From Amycolatopsis circi (GTDB lineage Bacteria > Actinomycetota > Actinomycetes > Mycobacteriales > Pseudonocardiaceae): a stretch of 64,000 nt of DNA. The stretch's first letter is position 1; each line of letters begins with the position of its first letter. Under the pieces are notes generated by a model. The model did no database searches. It was not told where the DNA came from and saw nothing but the letters and a program-made list of their open reading frames with translations. Made by a program: the position numbers and the translations under genes. Positions 26,044 through 33,951 of this stretch are shown here, in pieces. The stretch lies in NCBI RefSeq assembly GCF_003385235.1, contig NZ_PQIA01000007.1:57602-121601 (forward strand), in the 5' to 3' direction.

Positions 26044-27406
26044 GGGCTTCCCCGGACATCGGCAGGCCGTGCACGACCCGGCGGACCAATTCGAGGAACT
26101 GAGCGGTCGCCTGCAGCAGGCCCTCGGCCAGTTCAGCCGTGACGCGGCCGGTGATGCCCGCCTCGGCGGCGGCCCGGGTTTCGGAATGGTCGGCGAAGAA
26201 TGCCGACCATTCGCGCAGTTCGGGGGCGACGGCGTCGAGCAGCACCCAGCCGCTGGCAGGACGGCCCCGGCCACGACGCGGGCGGCCTCGGACGGCGAGC
26301 ACCGCACCTGCGCCGCGCAGGGCGGCGAGGTAGGCGCCGATGAAGCGTTCGGCGGGGTCTCGTTCGTTTTCCGCGTGATCGAGTCCGCGGTTGGCCTGGG
26401 CGAGGAGGGTGACCGCCTCGGGAGCGGCCGGTGGGCGCAGGGACAGCGGAAGTTGCGGCTGGCCCGGGCCGCCGGAGCGGCGAGCGGACGGTTCGGCGGA
26501 CGGCCGGACCGCGGCACGGGTGCGGTGGACGACCTGCCTCGGAGGCGAGGAACTGGGGAGGGTGGTTTCGGGGACGTGGTGCACGGTTGGCCTCGAGGTT
26601 GGGGAACCTGCTGGGGTGTGCTCGGGCTGGGGAGCGGGAGTGGCCGCCGCAGATGGCGCGGTCGGGCGGTTCTCCGATGGCCGCGAGGCTGGGGAAACTG
26701 CCGGAGTGCGCTCGGGCTCGGGAGCAGGAGTGGCCACTGCGGCAGATGGCGCGGCGGAGCTGCTCTCCGACAGCCGCGAGATTGGGGAACTTGCCGGGCC
26801 GCGCTCGGGCTCGGAATTAGCCGCCGCAGATGGCGCGGCGGAGCGGTTCTCCGACAGCTTCGAGGTCGGAGAACCTACTGGAGTGCGCTCAGACTGGGGA
26901 GCGGAACCGGCCACCGCGGCAGATGAGGCGGTGGGGCTGTTCTCCGACGACCGCAAGGTTGGGGAACCTGCTGGGGTGTGCTCGGGCTCGGGAGCAGGAT
27001 TGGCCGCCGCGGAGGGTGCAGGAGAGTGGTTCTCCAGGGCAAAGGGCAGTGCGGGGTTGGTCACCGCAGCAGCGGGCCGAGCAGGACTGGTCAGCGAAGT
27101 CGACGGCATGGCAGAACCGTTCTCCGACGCGGACCACAAATCGAGGCCAGGCTGTCCAGCCGCGGGGCGAACAGAGCCAGCGGACGTCGGAACCGGAGCA
27201 GAGGCAGCCCCGGAAGCCTGAACACCACCGTCCGAGGGGACCGCCGCAGCAGCACCCTCCGCGGCATCGCCCGAGACAGAACCGTCCCCAGCACCGGCGG
27301 GCTGTCCGATCGTCGCGCCGAACGTCAGCTGTTCGCCAACCGCACCGGGGCGGGATGGGCGTCCATCGGCAGCACGGTCCGCGGGGGACACGACCGGGAC
27401 GGACAT
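26033..27406 (-). CDS. SAV_6107-type HEPN-domain protein with long repeat-containing N-terminus
   Basis: A 457-residue protein. Residues about 330-445 form an all-helical domain (AVTLLAQANRGLDHAENERD, FIGAYLAALRGAGAVLAVRG, LREWSAFFADHSETRAAAEA) like the SAV_6107 HEPN family. Such proteins are usually short. Here residues 1-300 are a disordered Ala/Pro/Ser-rich extension containing five repeats of 28-31 residues (125-274). The start is the ATG at 27406 with AGGAGGAGGG upstream; a longer open frame to 27592 is rejected. The family is, as I recall, encoded near error-prone polymerase genes in other actinomycetes. A perfect SOS box lies 88 bp upstream. Mutasome-linked or damage-response function is inferred. 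Confidence 0.8.
   Translation of the reverse strand: MSVPVVSPADRAADGRPSRPGAVGEQLTFGATIGQPAGAGDGSVSGDAAEGAAAAVPSDGGVQASGAASAPVPTSAGSVRPAAGQPGLDLWSASENGSAMPSTSLTSPARPAAAVTNPALPFALENHSPAPSAAANPAPEPEHTPAGSPTLRSSENSPTASSAAVAGSAPQSERTPVGSPTSKLSENRSAAPSAAANSEPERGPASSPISRLSESSSAAPSAAVATPAPEPERTPAVSPASRPSENRPTAPSAAATPAPQPEHTPAGSPTSRPTVHHVPETTLPSSSPPRQVVHRTRAAVRPSAEPSARRSGGPGQPQLPLSLRPPAAPEAVTLLAQANRGLDHAENERDPAERFIGAYLAALRGAGAVLAVRGRPRRGRGRPASGWVLLDAVAPELREWSAFFADHSETRAAAEAGITGRVTAELAEGLLQATAQFLELVRRVVHGLPMSGEAHVA
26585..27034 (-). repeat. Five in-frame repeats of about 90 bp in the HEPN gene
   Basis: The encoded units run E-N/S-...-APSAAA-...-PxPEPExTPA-xSPTSRxS, with lengths 30, 31, 28, 31 and 30 residues. 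The unit period varies by whole codons, keeping the frame. Such repeats change copy number by slippage or recombination, so length variation between strains is expected. Confidence 0.8.
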
Positions 27407-27493
27407 GGCGACCCTCCTCCTGCTCGGGCGGGCCCGGCCGGTCCCGAGGTGCTTCCCCCACCCCGGGACCGGCCGGTGCGCTCCCACCGGGTA

Positions 27494-27509
27494 TCGAACG
27501 TCTGTTCGA
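27494..27509. promoter_or_regulatory. Perfect LexA (SOS) box
   Basis: TCGAAC-GTCT-GTTCGA is a full match to the actinobacterial SOS box, extended by A/T pairing on both sides. It is 88 bp upstream of the HEPN gene (minus strand) and 104 bp upstream of the YbaK-like gene (plus strand). Distance and family associations favour control of the HEPN-MDMPI pair, though both genes could respond. Confidence 0.85.
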
Positions 27510-27612
27510 TCTGTTTCCAGAGTAGCCGCGCCGGCCACTCCGCTCAACCCCGCCGGTGGAATCCGGGCACGTGGTGCGGGACACGGCTGCACCGGCGTGG
27601 TCTCATAACGGA

Positions 27613-28137
27613 GTGAGCACCCACGACCATCCCGCTGTCGCCAAGGTCACCGCCGCGCTGGACGAGGCCGGGCTGCACGCTTCCGCTGACGGAGTGCGAG
27701 TGCTGCCCGCCGAGGTGCGCACTGCCGCGCAGGCCGCGGAGGCGCTCGGCGTACCGGTCGGCGCTATCGCCAACAGTCTGGTTTTCCGGGCCCGTACGAG
27801 TGCCGGGGCTGAGGTCGCGTTGCTTGCGCTTACTTCCGGGGCGCATCGGGCGAAGGAGTCGCGGCTGGCTGAACTCGCGGGGGTCGCGGAGGTCGGCAAG
27901 GCGGACGCGGCGTTCGTCCGGGAGCACACCGGGCAGCCGATCGGGGGCGTCGCGCCGGTGGGGCATCCGGAGAGGCTCGTGACGCTCGTGGACACAGTGT
28001 TGCGCGAGTATCCCGAGGTGTGGGCCGCGGCGGGGCATCCGAAATCGATCTTCCCGACCACCTTCGACGCGCTCGTCGCGCTCACCGGGGGCACCCCTGG
28101 CGATCTGGCGGGCGAGGGGGAGGATGGTCGACTGTGA
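27613..28137 (+). CDS. YbaK/EbsC-type aminoacyl-tRNA deacylase
   Basis: A 174-residue protein of the YbaK/ProX editing family, which hydrolyses mischarged aminoacyl-tRNA such as Cys-tRNA(Pro) or Ala-tRNA(Pro). Landmarks: AEALGVPVGAIANSLVFRA, LLALTSGAHRAKESRLAELA, and GQPIGGVAPVGHPERLVTLVDTVL, with the G(Y/G)xxGGVxPxGH-like active-site segment. The GTG start at 27613 follows ACGGA. It overlaps the following acetyltransferase gene by 4 nt (GTGA). Confidence 0.88.
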   Translation: MSTHDHPAVAKVTAALDEAGLHASADGVRVLPAEVRTAAQAAEALGVPVGAIANSLVFRARTSAGAEVALLALTSGAHRAKESRLAELAGVAEVGKADAAFVREHTGQPIGGVAPVGHPERLVTLVDTVLREYPEVWAAAGHPKSIFPTTFDALVALTGGTPGDLAGEGEDGRL

Positions 28138-28709
28138 CCGCCATGTCCTCCTCCGGATGCTCCCGGTACGTGCAGCTCTCCGCCGACGAGTTCCGCTCCC
28201 GGCTGCCGGAAGCGCTGGCGATCTACGTGAACGCGATGCGCTACCCCGAGGGCACGGCCGAGCAGCGCGCGCCGATGTGGCTCACTCACGCGTTGCGCGA
28301 GGGCTGGCGCTGCATGGCCGCCCTCGACGACAACGGCGTGCTGCTCGGCGTCGCGTACGGCTACAAGGGCCGCGCCGGGCAGTGGTGGCACGAGCAGGTC
28401 CGGCACGGCCTCACCCGCCGCGTCGGGGCGGAGGAGGCCGAGCGCTGGCTGTCGGACTACTTCGAGCTCACCGAAATCCACGTGCGCCCGGAGAACCAGG
28501 GCAAGCAGATCGGCGAGGACCTGCTGCGCCGGCTGCTCGACGGCGTCCCCAGCGCGAACGTCCTGCTCTCCACTCCGGAGGGCACGAGCCGGGCGTGGAA
28601 GCTGTACCGGCGCATGGGGTTCGTCGACGTTCTGCGCGACTACCAGTTCACTGGCGATCCGCGGCCGTTCGCGATTCTCGGGCGGTCGCTTCCGGTAGAA
28701 CCTCGCTGA
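28134..28709 (+). CDS. GNAT-family N-acetyltransferase
   Basis: A 191-residue protein, GTG start overlapping the stop of the YbaK-like gene. The GNAT core is in ELTEIHVRPENQGKQIGEDLLRRLL, with the acetyl-CoA loop N-Q-G-K-Q-I-G, and SRAWKLYRRMGFVDVLRDY in the C-terminal part. An N-terminal RYPEGTAEQRAPMWLTHALREGW segment is typical of a subgroup widespread in actinobacteria. Substrate unknown. The 3' end overlaps the convergent EamA gene by 62 bp. Confidence 0.88.
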   Translation: MTAMSSSGCSRYVQLSADEFRSRLPEALAIYVNAMRYPEGTAEQRAPMWLTHALREGWRCMAALDDNGVLLGVAYGYKGRAGQWWHEQVRHGLTRRVGAEEAERWLSDYFELTEIHVRPENQGKQIGEDLLRRLLDGVPSANVLLSTPEGTSRAWKLYRRMGFVDVLRDYQFTGDPRPFAILGRSLPVEPR

Positions 28710-29583
28710 CCGGCTCCGGACGCCAGTAGCCCACAGCCAGCGCCGCGACCAGCAAGGTCGCGCCGGTCCAGGCCAGCACGCCCAGTCGTTCGCCCAGGAA
28801 AGCGACGGACAGAACGGTCGCGGTCAGCGGTTCCAGCAGGGCCGACAGTGCGCCGAGTACGGGATGCGCACCGGCTAGGCCGCGGAAGTACGCGGCGTAC
28901 GCGGCTGCTGTCGGCACGATGCCGAAGTAGGCCGCGACGAGCAGGACGTCGAGGCGAAGGGGCAGCGCCATTCCCAGCCACGCCGCGGCGGGCGTGAGCA
29001 GTAAGCCGCCGATGAGGCAGCCGTACGCAGTGGTCGTCATGGGATCTAGGCCGGGCTTCGCGGTGACTGTCGTCAGGATGGCGAAGCCTGCGCCCGCTAG
29101 CAGCGCGAAGAGGATTCCGGCGGGTTGTGCGACAGAGTCCGGAGACCAGCGCAGCAACACCAGACCGGCGACAGCGCCTAGGACGGACAACAGAGTCGTC
29201 ACGCGCGGGGCGCGGCGGGTACGGATGGCGGACGCTACGGCCAGCGCGACCGGAGAGCTGCCGATGGTGGTCATGGTCGCGACGCTGACTGAGCTGAGCG
29301 CGACGGCGGCGAAGTAACTGGCTTGGAAGAACGCGAAAAGAGCGCCGATGAGGACGAGACGGCGCCAAGTTTGCTTGCTGGGAAGGCGAAGTCCGCCGGT
29401 GAGGGCGACGTAGACCGCGCTCGCGGCGCCACCGATCAGCAGGCGGTACGTGGCGACGACCAGTGGGTGCAGGCCGGCTTGCTGGGCGAGAAGCGAACCG
29501 GACAGGCCGCCGGTTCCCCAGAGCACACCGGCAACGACCAGGGCGACCGACGAGCGGGCGCGCGAAGGCATGGAGACAGACAT
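28648..29583 (-). CDS. EamA-family (DMT superfamily) membrane transporter
   Basis: A 311-residue protein with about ten transmembrane segments arranged as two EamA repeats: VAGVLWGTGGLSGSLLAQQ near the start and LLVAAYFGIVPTAAAYAAYF in the second half. Each ends with a hydrophobic ALSALLEPLTATVLSVAFLGE-type segment. Such proteins export metabolites or amino acids; the substrate is unknown. The ATG at 29583 has AGGAG about 11 nt upstream. It is convergent with the GNAT gene and overlaps it by 62 bp. The 203 bp upstream hold only its promoter. Confidence 0.9.
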   Translation of the reverse strand: MSVSMPSRARSSVALVVAGVLWGTGGLSGSLLAQQAGLHPLVVATYRLLIGGAASAVYVALTGGLRLPSKQTWRRLVLIGALFAFFQASYFAAVALSSVSVATMTTIGSSPVALAVASAIRTRRAPRVTTLLSVLGAVAGLVLLRWSPDSVAQPAGILFALLAGAGFAILTTVTAKPGLDPMTTTAYGCLIGGLLLTPAAAWLGMALPLRLDVLLVAAYFGIVPTAAAYAAYFRGLAGAHPVLGALSALLEPLTATVLSVAFLGERLGVLAWTGATLLVAALAVGYWRPEPVSEVLPEATARESRTAADRQ

Positions 29584-29786
29584 TCGGAAGTGGGCTCCTG
29601 CGTCGAAGGAATCGGAAATCGACGACGCGGGGCAGCGTGCTTCGGCCGGTTCAGGACATCATCCGGTGGCCGCGGGCCCGGTTCGGGCGCACGCGGCGAA
29701 AACTGCCCCGCTCAGGAGGCTGGTGGTGGGATGACGACGAGAAGCCACTGCACGGGCGGGAGCCTAACCAGAGACCGAGGAGACAA

Positions 29787-30287
29787 TCAACGGGTTTGTC
29801 GCGCGCGGCGCCAGCGGATTTCGCCGTCCTGCCACTCGTCGGTGGCCGTGAGCCCGACCGCGGCGGCGACGGCGGCGGAAGCCCGGTTTTCCGGGTGGAT
29901 GTGGGCGATGATCGCGTCCACCGGCTGTCGGCAGAGCCAATCGACCAGTCCTCGGGCCGCTTCGGTGGCGATGCCTCGGCCTTGCCACGGAGTGCCCACC
30001 ACCCAGGCGATTTCGGCGACCGAACCGTCGACCGTCGCCTGAACAGTGCCTGCCAGGCCGGAATCGCGCTCCTGGATAACCCAGTTCAGCCAGGACACCG
30101 CGGGGTCGGGCGAGCCCGCGGTCATCCGCCGGTAGCGCGAGCGGAGAGCTGCCACGGAGTCCGGAGCACCGCCGATATAGGTGTGCAGGGACGGATCGGA
30201 CAGCACCGACGCCATCTCCTCGGCATGCGAGACGGACAGCGGCACCAGGTCCAACCGGGTGGTTTCGATGAGCTGAGCGGTAAACAT
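29787..30287 (-). CDS. RimJ/RimL-type GNAT acetyltransferase
   Basis: A 166-residue single-domain protein: IETTRLDLVPLSVSHAEEMA at the start, IAWVVGTPWQGRGIATEAAR as the acetyl-CoA binding motif A, and IIAHIHPENRASAAVAAAVGL in motif B. These fit the RimJ/RimL subgroup that acetylates N-termini or small molecules. The ATG at 30287 lies 53 bp from the end of the DUF885 gene upstream in the same direction, so the two may be co-transcribed. Confidence 0.88.
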   Translation of the reverse strand: MFTAQLIETTRLDLVPLSVSHAEEMASVLSDPSLHTYIGGAPDSVAALRSRYRRMTAGSPDPAVSWLNWVIQERDSGLAGTVQATVDGSVAEIAWVVGTPWQGRGIATEAARGLVDWLCRQPVDAIIAHIHPENRASAAVAAAVGLTATDEWQDGEIRWRRARQTR

Positions 30288-30340
30288 AGGCAACGAGACT
30301 CCCGGGCCAGCAGAAGAAACCCTGGCCCGGGAAAGCAGTC

Positions 30341-32020
30341 TCAGTCCAGTTGCGCCAGCTGTTCGCGCAGCGTGTCCAGTCCCATGCCGCCCATCTGCAG
30401 GGCCTTGGTGTGGAACTGCTTGATGTCGAACGCCGAACCCTGCCGTGCCCGGGCGTCGTCGCGCGCCGCGAGCCAGAGGCGTTCGCCGAGCTTGTACGCG
30501 GGGGCCTGGCCCGGCCAGCCGAGGTAGCGGTCGATCTCGTCGTGGACGTGCGCGTGGTCGGTGATCGTGCGGGTCAGCATGAACTCCAGGCCCAGCTCCG
30601 GCGTCCAGCGCGAACCCTCGTGGAATCCGGTGCCCGCCGGGATTTCCAGTTCCAGGTGCATGCCGAGGTCGACCACGACGCGGGCGGCGCGGAACATCTG
30701 CTCGGACAGCATGCCGAGCAGGTTGCCGTCGTCGGAGAGGTAGCCCAGCTCCTCCATGAGGCGTTCCGCGTACAGCGCCCAGCCTTCGCCGTGCGCCGAG
30801 ATGAACGTCATCAGCCGCTGGTACTTCGTGAGCGTCTCCGCCTGGTTGACCGCCGTCGCGATCTGCAGGTGGTGGCCCGGGACGCCCTCGTGGTAGACCG
30901 TCGAAACCTCGCGCCACGTCGTGAAATCGTTGCGGTCCGCGGGAAGCGACCACCACATCCGGCCGGGGCGGCTGAAGTCCTCGCTCGGTCCGGTGTAGTA
31001 CGCGCCGACGCCGCCGCCGGGCGGGGCGATCTTGCACTCCAGCGCCATCAACCGGTCCGGGATGTCGAAATGCTTGCCGCGCAACGACTTCAACGCGTCA
31101 TCGGACAGCTGCTGCATCCACGCTTCGAACTGCGGGCGGCCCTGCACGCGGTAACGCGGGTCGGCGTCGAGCACTGCCGCGGCCTCAGCGGGCGTCGAGC
31201 CGGGCTTGATGCGGTTCGCAACCGCGCGCATTTCCGTTTCGAGACGCGAAAACTCGTGCCAGCCCCACTCGTACGCCTCGCGCAGGTCCAGCTCCGCGCC
31301 GATGAAGTAGCGCGACCACAGCCGGTAGGTGTCCTCGCCGACGGCGTCCTTGACCGGGGCCTTCGGGGCCAGTTCGGCGCGCAGGAATCCGGCGAACTCC
31401 GCGAACGCCTCGTCCGCGGCCCGCGCCCCGGCGGCCAGGTCGGACTTCAGCGAATCGACACCCGCGTCGGCGACCATGCTGGCGAAGAAACCTGGGCCGT
31501 CCTTGAGCCCGGCCCAGGTCTCGCACTGCTCGGCCACCTTCGAGACCTGCCGCAGCGCCGAAACCTGTCCCTTGTCCGCCGCGGCCAGCAGCGACGCGCG
31601 GACCCCGGCCAGCGCCTCGGGCACCTTCGGCAGCCGGGCCGCGACGTTCGCCCAGTCGGCCGGGGTGTCGGTCGGCATCAGGTCGAAGACCATGCGCAGG
31701 CCCTGCACCGGGCTCTCGATCACGTTGAGCGAGGCGGCGTCGAGGCCCGCGTCGTGGATCTCCAGCTCGAGGCCGATCCGCTCGCTGAACACGGCCTTCG
31801 CGACCCGCTCCCCCGCGTCCGCCGGTTCCGCGGCGGTCACCGCGGCCAGCGCGCGCCGCGCCAGGTCCGCGCGGGCGTCGTGGCCCGCGGGCGAATAGTC
31901 GGTCAGTTGGTCGTCGTAGCCCGCGACGCCGAGCATGGTGGCCGCGACCGGGTCCACGGCCACGTAATCGTCGACGTACCGGTCGCAGATCTCCGGAACG
32001 CTCTGTTCGGTGGAAGCCAT
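30341..32020 (-). CDS. DUF885-family putative metallohydrolase
   Basis: A 559-residue cytosolic protein with the DUF885 zinc motif HEGVPGHHLQIA and the downstream HGEGWALYAERLMEELG glutamate site, both arranged as in gluzincin-like peptidases. The N-terminal half is helical and Ala-rich; the C-terminal half contains GLEFMLTRTI...EIDRYLGWPGQAPAYKLGE, typical of the family. The ATG at 32020 is selected; an upstream open frame adds 26 unlikely residues. A 91-bp region with 15-bp inverted arms lies upstream at 32077-32167. Peptidase activity is inferred from motifs. Confidence 0.88.
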   Translation of the reverse strand: MASTEQSVPEICDRYVDDYVAVDPVAATMLGVAGYDDQLTDYSPAGHDARADLARRALAAVTAAEPADAGERVAKAVFSERIGLELEIHDAGLDAASLNVIESPVQGLRMVFDLMPTDTPADWANVAARLPKVPEALAGVRASLLAAADKGQVSALRQVSKVAEQCETWAGLKDGPGFFASMVADAGVDSLKSDLAAGARAADEAFAEFAGFLRAELAPKAPVKDAVGEDTYRLWSRYFIGAELDLREAYEWGWHEFSRLETEMRAVANRIKPGSTPAEAAAVLDADPRYRVQGRPQFEAWMQQLSDDALKSLRGKHFDIPDRLMALECKIAPPGGGVGAYYTGPSEDFSRPGRMWWSLPADRNDFTTWREVSTVYHEGVPGHHLQIATAVNQAETLTKYQRLMTFISAHGEGWALYAERLMEELGYLSDDGNLLGMLSEQMFRAARVVVDLGMHLELEIPAGTGFHEGSRWTPELGLEFMLTRTITDHAHVHDEIDRYLGWPGQAPAYKLGERLWLAARDDARARQGSAFDIKQFHTKALQMGGMGLDTLREQLAQLD

Positions 32021-32076
32021 GTCCGGCACGCTACCGGCCGGAGGCGCCCCGAGCCCACGGAGTACTGTGCCGATCG

Positions 32077-32167
32077 TTACTAATCCGACCACAGTCACGG
32101 CCTAATGGCTTCGCAGCAACGGTTACGTGCCGGATGGGGGTCGGCCTGCTTTTGGTCGGATTAGTAA
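32077..32167. repeat. 15-bp perfect inverted repeat with 61-bp interior, overlapping the metF stop
   Basis: TTACTAATCCGACCA (32077-32091) and TGGTCGGATTAGTAA (32153-32167) are exact complements. The right arm includes the metF stop codon (TAA, minus strand, 32161-32163). The whole 91 bp lies between metF and the DUF885 gene. Its size and terminal arms resemble a miniature inverted-repeat element; it could also be a long terminator. Confidence 0.6.
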
Positions 32168-33048
32168 GTGCGGGCGGGCACCAGCCCGAGCCGGGTGACC
32201 ACCTCGCGGGTCGCCTTGGACCGGTTGAAGGTGTAGAAGTGCAGGTCGGGCACGCCTTCGGCGATCAATTTCTCGCACAGTTCGGTAACCCAGTCGATCC
32301 CGGCCGCGCGGAACGCCTTGGGGTCGTCGGAGAACGGTTCGAGCCGGTCGAGCAGGCGCTGCGACGCCGGGGCTCCGGAGAGTTTGATCGTCGTGTGCAG
32401 CGTCCGCAGGGTGGTCAGCGGCATGATGCCGGGCAGCACGAGCGCGTCGCAGACCGCGGCGGCGACCCGGTCTCGCAGCCGCAGGAAATCCTCGGCCTCG
32501 AAAAACAGCTGCGCGATCGCGAAATCGGCTCCCGCGCGGAACTTGCGGACCAGGTGCTTCGTGTCCGCTTCCAGGTCCGCCGAACGCGGGTGGCCGTACG
32601 GGAACGCCGAGACGCCGACGCAGAAGTCGCCGAGCGAGCGGACCAGCTCGACCAGTTCCTCGGCGTAGGTGAGGCCCTCGGGGTGCGGCACCCAGTCGCC
32701 GTAGACGTCGCCGGGCGGGTCGCCGCGCAGCGCGAGGATGTTGCGCACGCCGACCGCCGCGTACCAGCCGATCACGTTCCGCAGTTCGGACACCGAATGG
32801 TCGACCGCCGTCAGGTGGGCCATCGGGCAGAGCGTGGTTTCGGTGGCGACGCGGGCGATGCTGCGGATGGTGCCGTCGCGGCTCGAACCGCCCGCGCCGT
32901 AGGTGATCGACATGTACGCCGGGTCCAGCGGTTCCAGCTCGCGGATGGCCTTCCACAGGACGGCCTCGTCGGCCTCGTCGCGGGGCGGGAAGAACTCGAC
33001 GGAGAACGCGGGCCCGTCCCCCCGCAGCCTTTCGATCACCGACGTCAT
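32161..33048 (-). CDS. metF: Methylenetetrahydrofolate reductase
   Basis: A 295-residue TIM-barrel flavoenzyme that reduces 5,10-methylene-THF to 5-methyl-THF for methionine synthesis. Landmarks: FSVEFFPPRDE with the catalytic Glu, SITYGAGGSSRDGT, ILALRGDPPGD, FAIAQLFFEAEDFL, and the C-terminal LHFYTFNRSKATREV. The ATG at 33048 is the only good start. Upstream lies an intergenic region with the 26-bp hairpin. In mycobacteria metF also neighbours a GGPP-synthase gene, as here (crtE, 0.9 kb away). Confidence 0.96.
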   Translation of the reverse strand: MTSVIERLRGDGPAFSVEFFPPRDEADEAVLWKAIRELEPLDPAYMSITYGAGGSSRDGTIRSIARVATETTLCPMAHLTAVDHSVSELRNVIGWYAAVGVRNILALRGDPPGDVYGDWVPHPEGLTYAEELVELVRSLGDFCVGVSAFPYGHPRSADLEADTKHLVRKFRAGADFAIAQLFFEAEDFLRLRDRVAAAVCDALVLPGIMPLTTLRTLHTTIKLSGAPASQRLLDRLEPFSDDPKAFRAAGIDWVTELCEKLIAEGVPDLHFYTFNRSKATREVVTRLGLVPARTY

Positions 33049-33131
33049 GGGGTGAAATGGTAGTGGCTCGCCTCGAGCCGCGGCAGAGCGTCGAGGTGGG
33101 CTTGGCCACGCGCCTACCCCGTGCCGGGAAC

Positions 33132-33186
33132 GTCCGTGAGGGGAACCCTGAGGGACTCTGAGTCCCTCAGGGTTCCCCTCACGGAC
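33132..33186. terminator. Very long perfect hairpin between metF and MerB-like gene
   Basis: A 26-bp perfect stem, GTCCGTGAGGGGAACCCTGA... against its complement, with a 3-nt loop (CTG). It lies in a 187-bp region between the divergent metF and MerB-like genes, so it cannot simply end either one. It starts with GTGAG and resembles the hairpin at 49396-49441, suggesting a dispersed palindromic family. Confidence 0.6.
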
Positions 33187-33235
33187 CGCGAACCCCGCGT
33201 ACCGTCAGGGGCGAACCCTCCGGGGAGGCGAGCCC

Positions 33236-33880
33236 ATGAGCAGTAAAGACGATCTGGCCTGGGACGAAGACGTGCGCGTGGCCGTCTACCGCGCGTTCGC
33301 CGCCCGCGGCCGCCCGCCCACCGCGCCCGAATTGGCCGACGCCGCGCACGGGTCGCTCGCGGTGGCGAAACAGGCGCTGCACCGGATGGCCGACCCGAGA
33401 TGGCTGTGGCTCGACGAATGCGAGCACGTCGCGCTGGCCGCGCCGTTCGCGGCGGTCCCGCTCGGATTCGCGGTGATGGGCGAGCACACCATGTGGTGGG
33501 GCGGGTGCGCCTGGGATTCGTTCGCGATCCCGCACCTCGTCTCCGGCGAGCCCGAGGTGCTGGTGGCGACGCGCTGTCCCGGCTGCGGCGAGCCGTCCGC
33601 GCTGGTCGTGCGGCGGGACCGGCCGCCGGGCGGCGCGCAGGTCGCGTACTTCCCGGCTTCGCCCGACCAGCTCGCGGGCGACCGCGGGAAGCAGCGGCTG
33701 TACTGCGGAGAGTCCTGTGTGGACAGTCCGGGCGAGGTGCTCGGCCTCGGCGATCTGTGGCATCTCGCGAAAGACTGGTACACGGGCTGTCTCGAACCCG
33801 GCTACCGGCCGCGCGGACCGGTCGAGGCGGCGGGCTACTTCGCGGCGAGCGGGCGGCCTGACGCGTTCCGGAGCGGCTGA
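33236..33880 (+). CDS. Alkylmercury lyase (MerB)-like protein
   Basis: A 214-residue protein. An N-terminal winged-helix-like part (PPTAPELADAAHGSLAVAKQALHRM) is followed by the MerB core. Catalytic-type C91 and D94 occur in WGGCAWDSFAIP, as in the CxxD pair of MerB, and C157/C161 in QRLYCGESCVD take the place of the second catalytic Cys. RCPGCGEP supplies an extra Cys pair absent from classical MerB. MerB breaks C-Hg bonds, but no merA, merR or merT is nearby. Mercury resistance is therefore doubtful and the protein may act on another substrate. Gap to crtE is 71 bp, same strand. Confidence 0.75.
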   Translation: MSSKDDLAWDEDVRVAVYRAFAARGRPPTAPELADAAHGSLAVAKQALHRMADPRWLWLDECEHVALAAPFAAVPLGFAVMGEHTMWWGGCAWDSFAIPHLVSGEPEVLVATRCPGCGEPSALVVRRDRPPGGAQVAYFPASPDQLAGDRGKQRLYCGESCVDSPGEVLGLGDLWHLAKDWYTGCLEPGYRPRGPVEAAGYFAASGRPDAFRSG

Positions 33881-33951
33881 GCGCGTCTGGTGCGCCACAT
33901 CCGGGGGCGCCCGGCGTGACCCCGACCGTCCTCGTCCCGGAGGATGAAGGC

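Noticed and set aside
28020..28133. Upstream extension of the GNAT gene at 28134
   Set aside because: It would overlap YbaK coding sequence by over 100 bp; the GTG with GTGA overlap is a better start.
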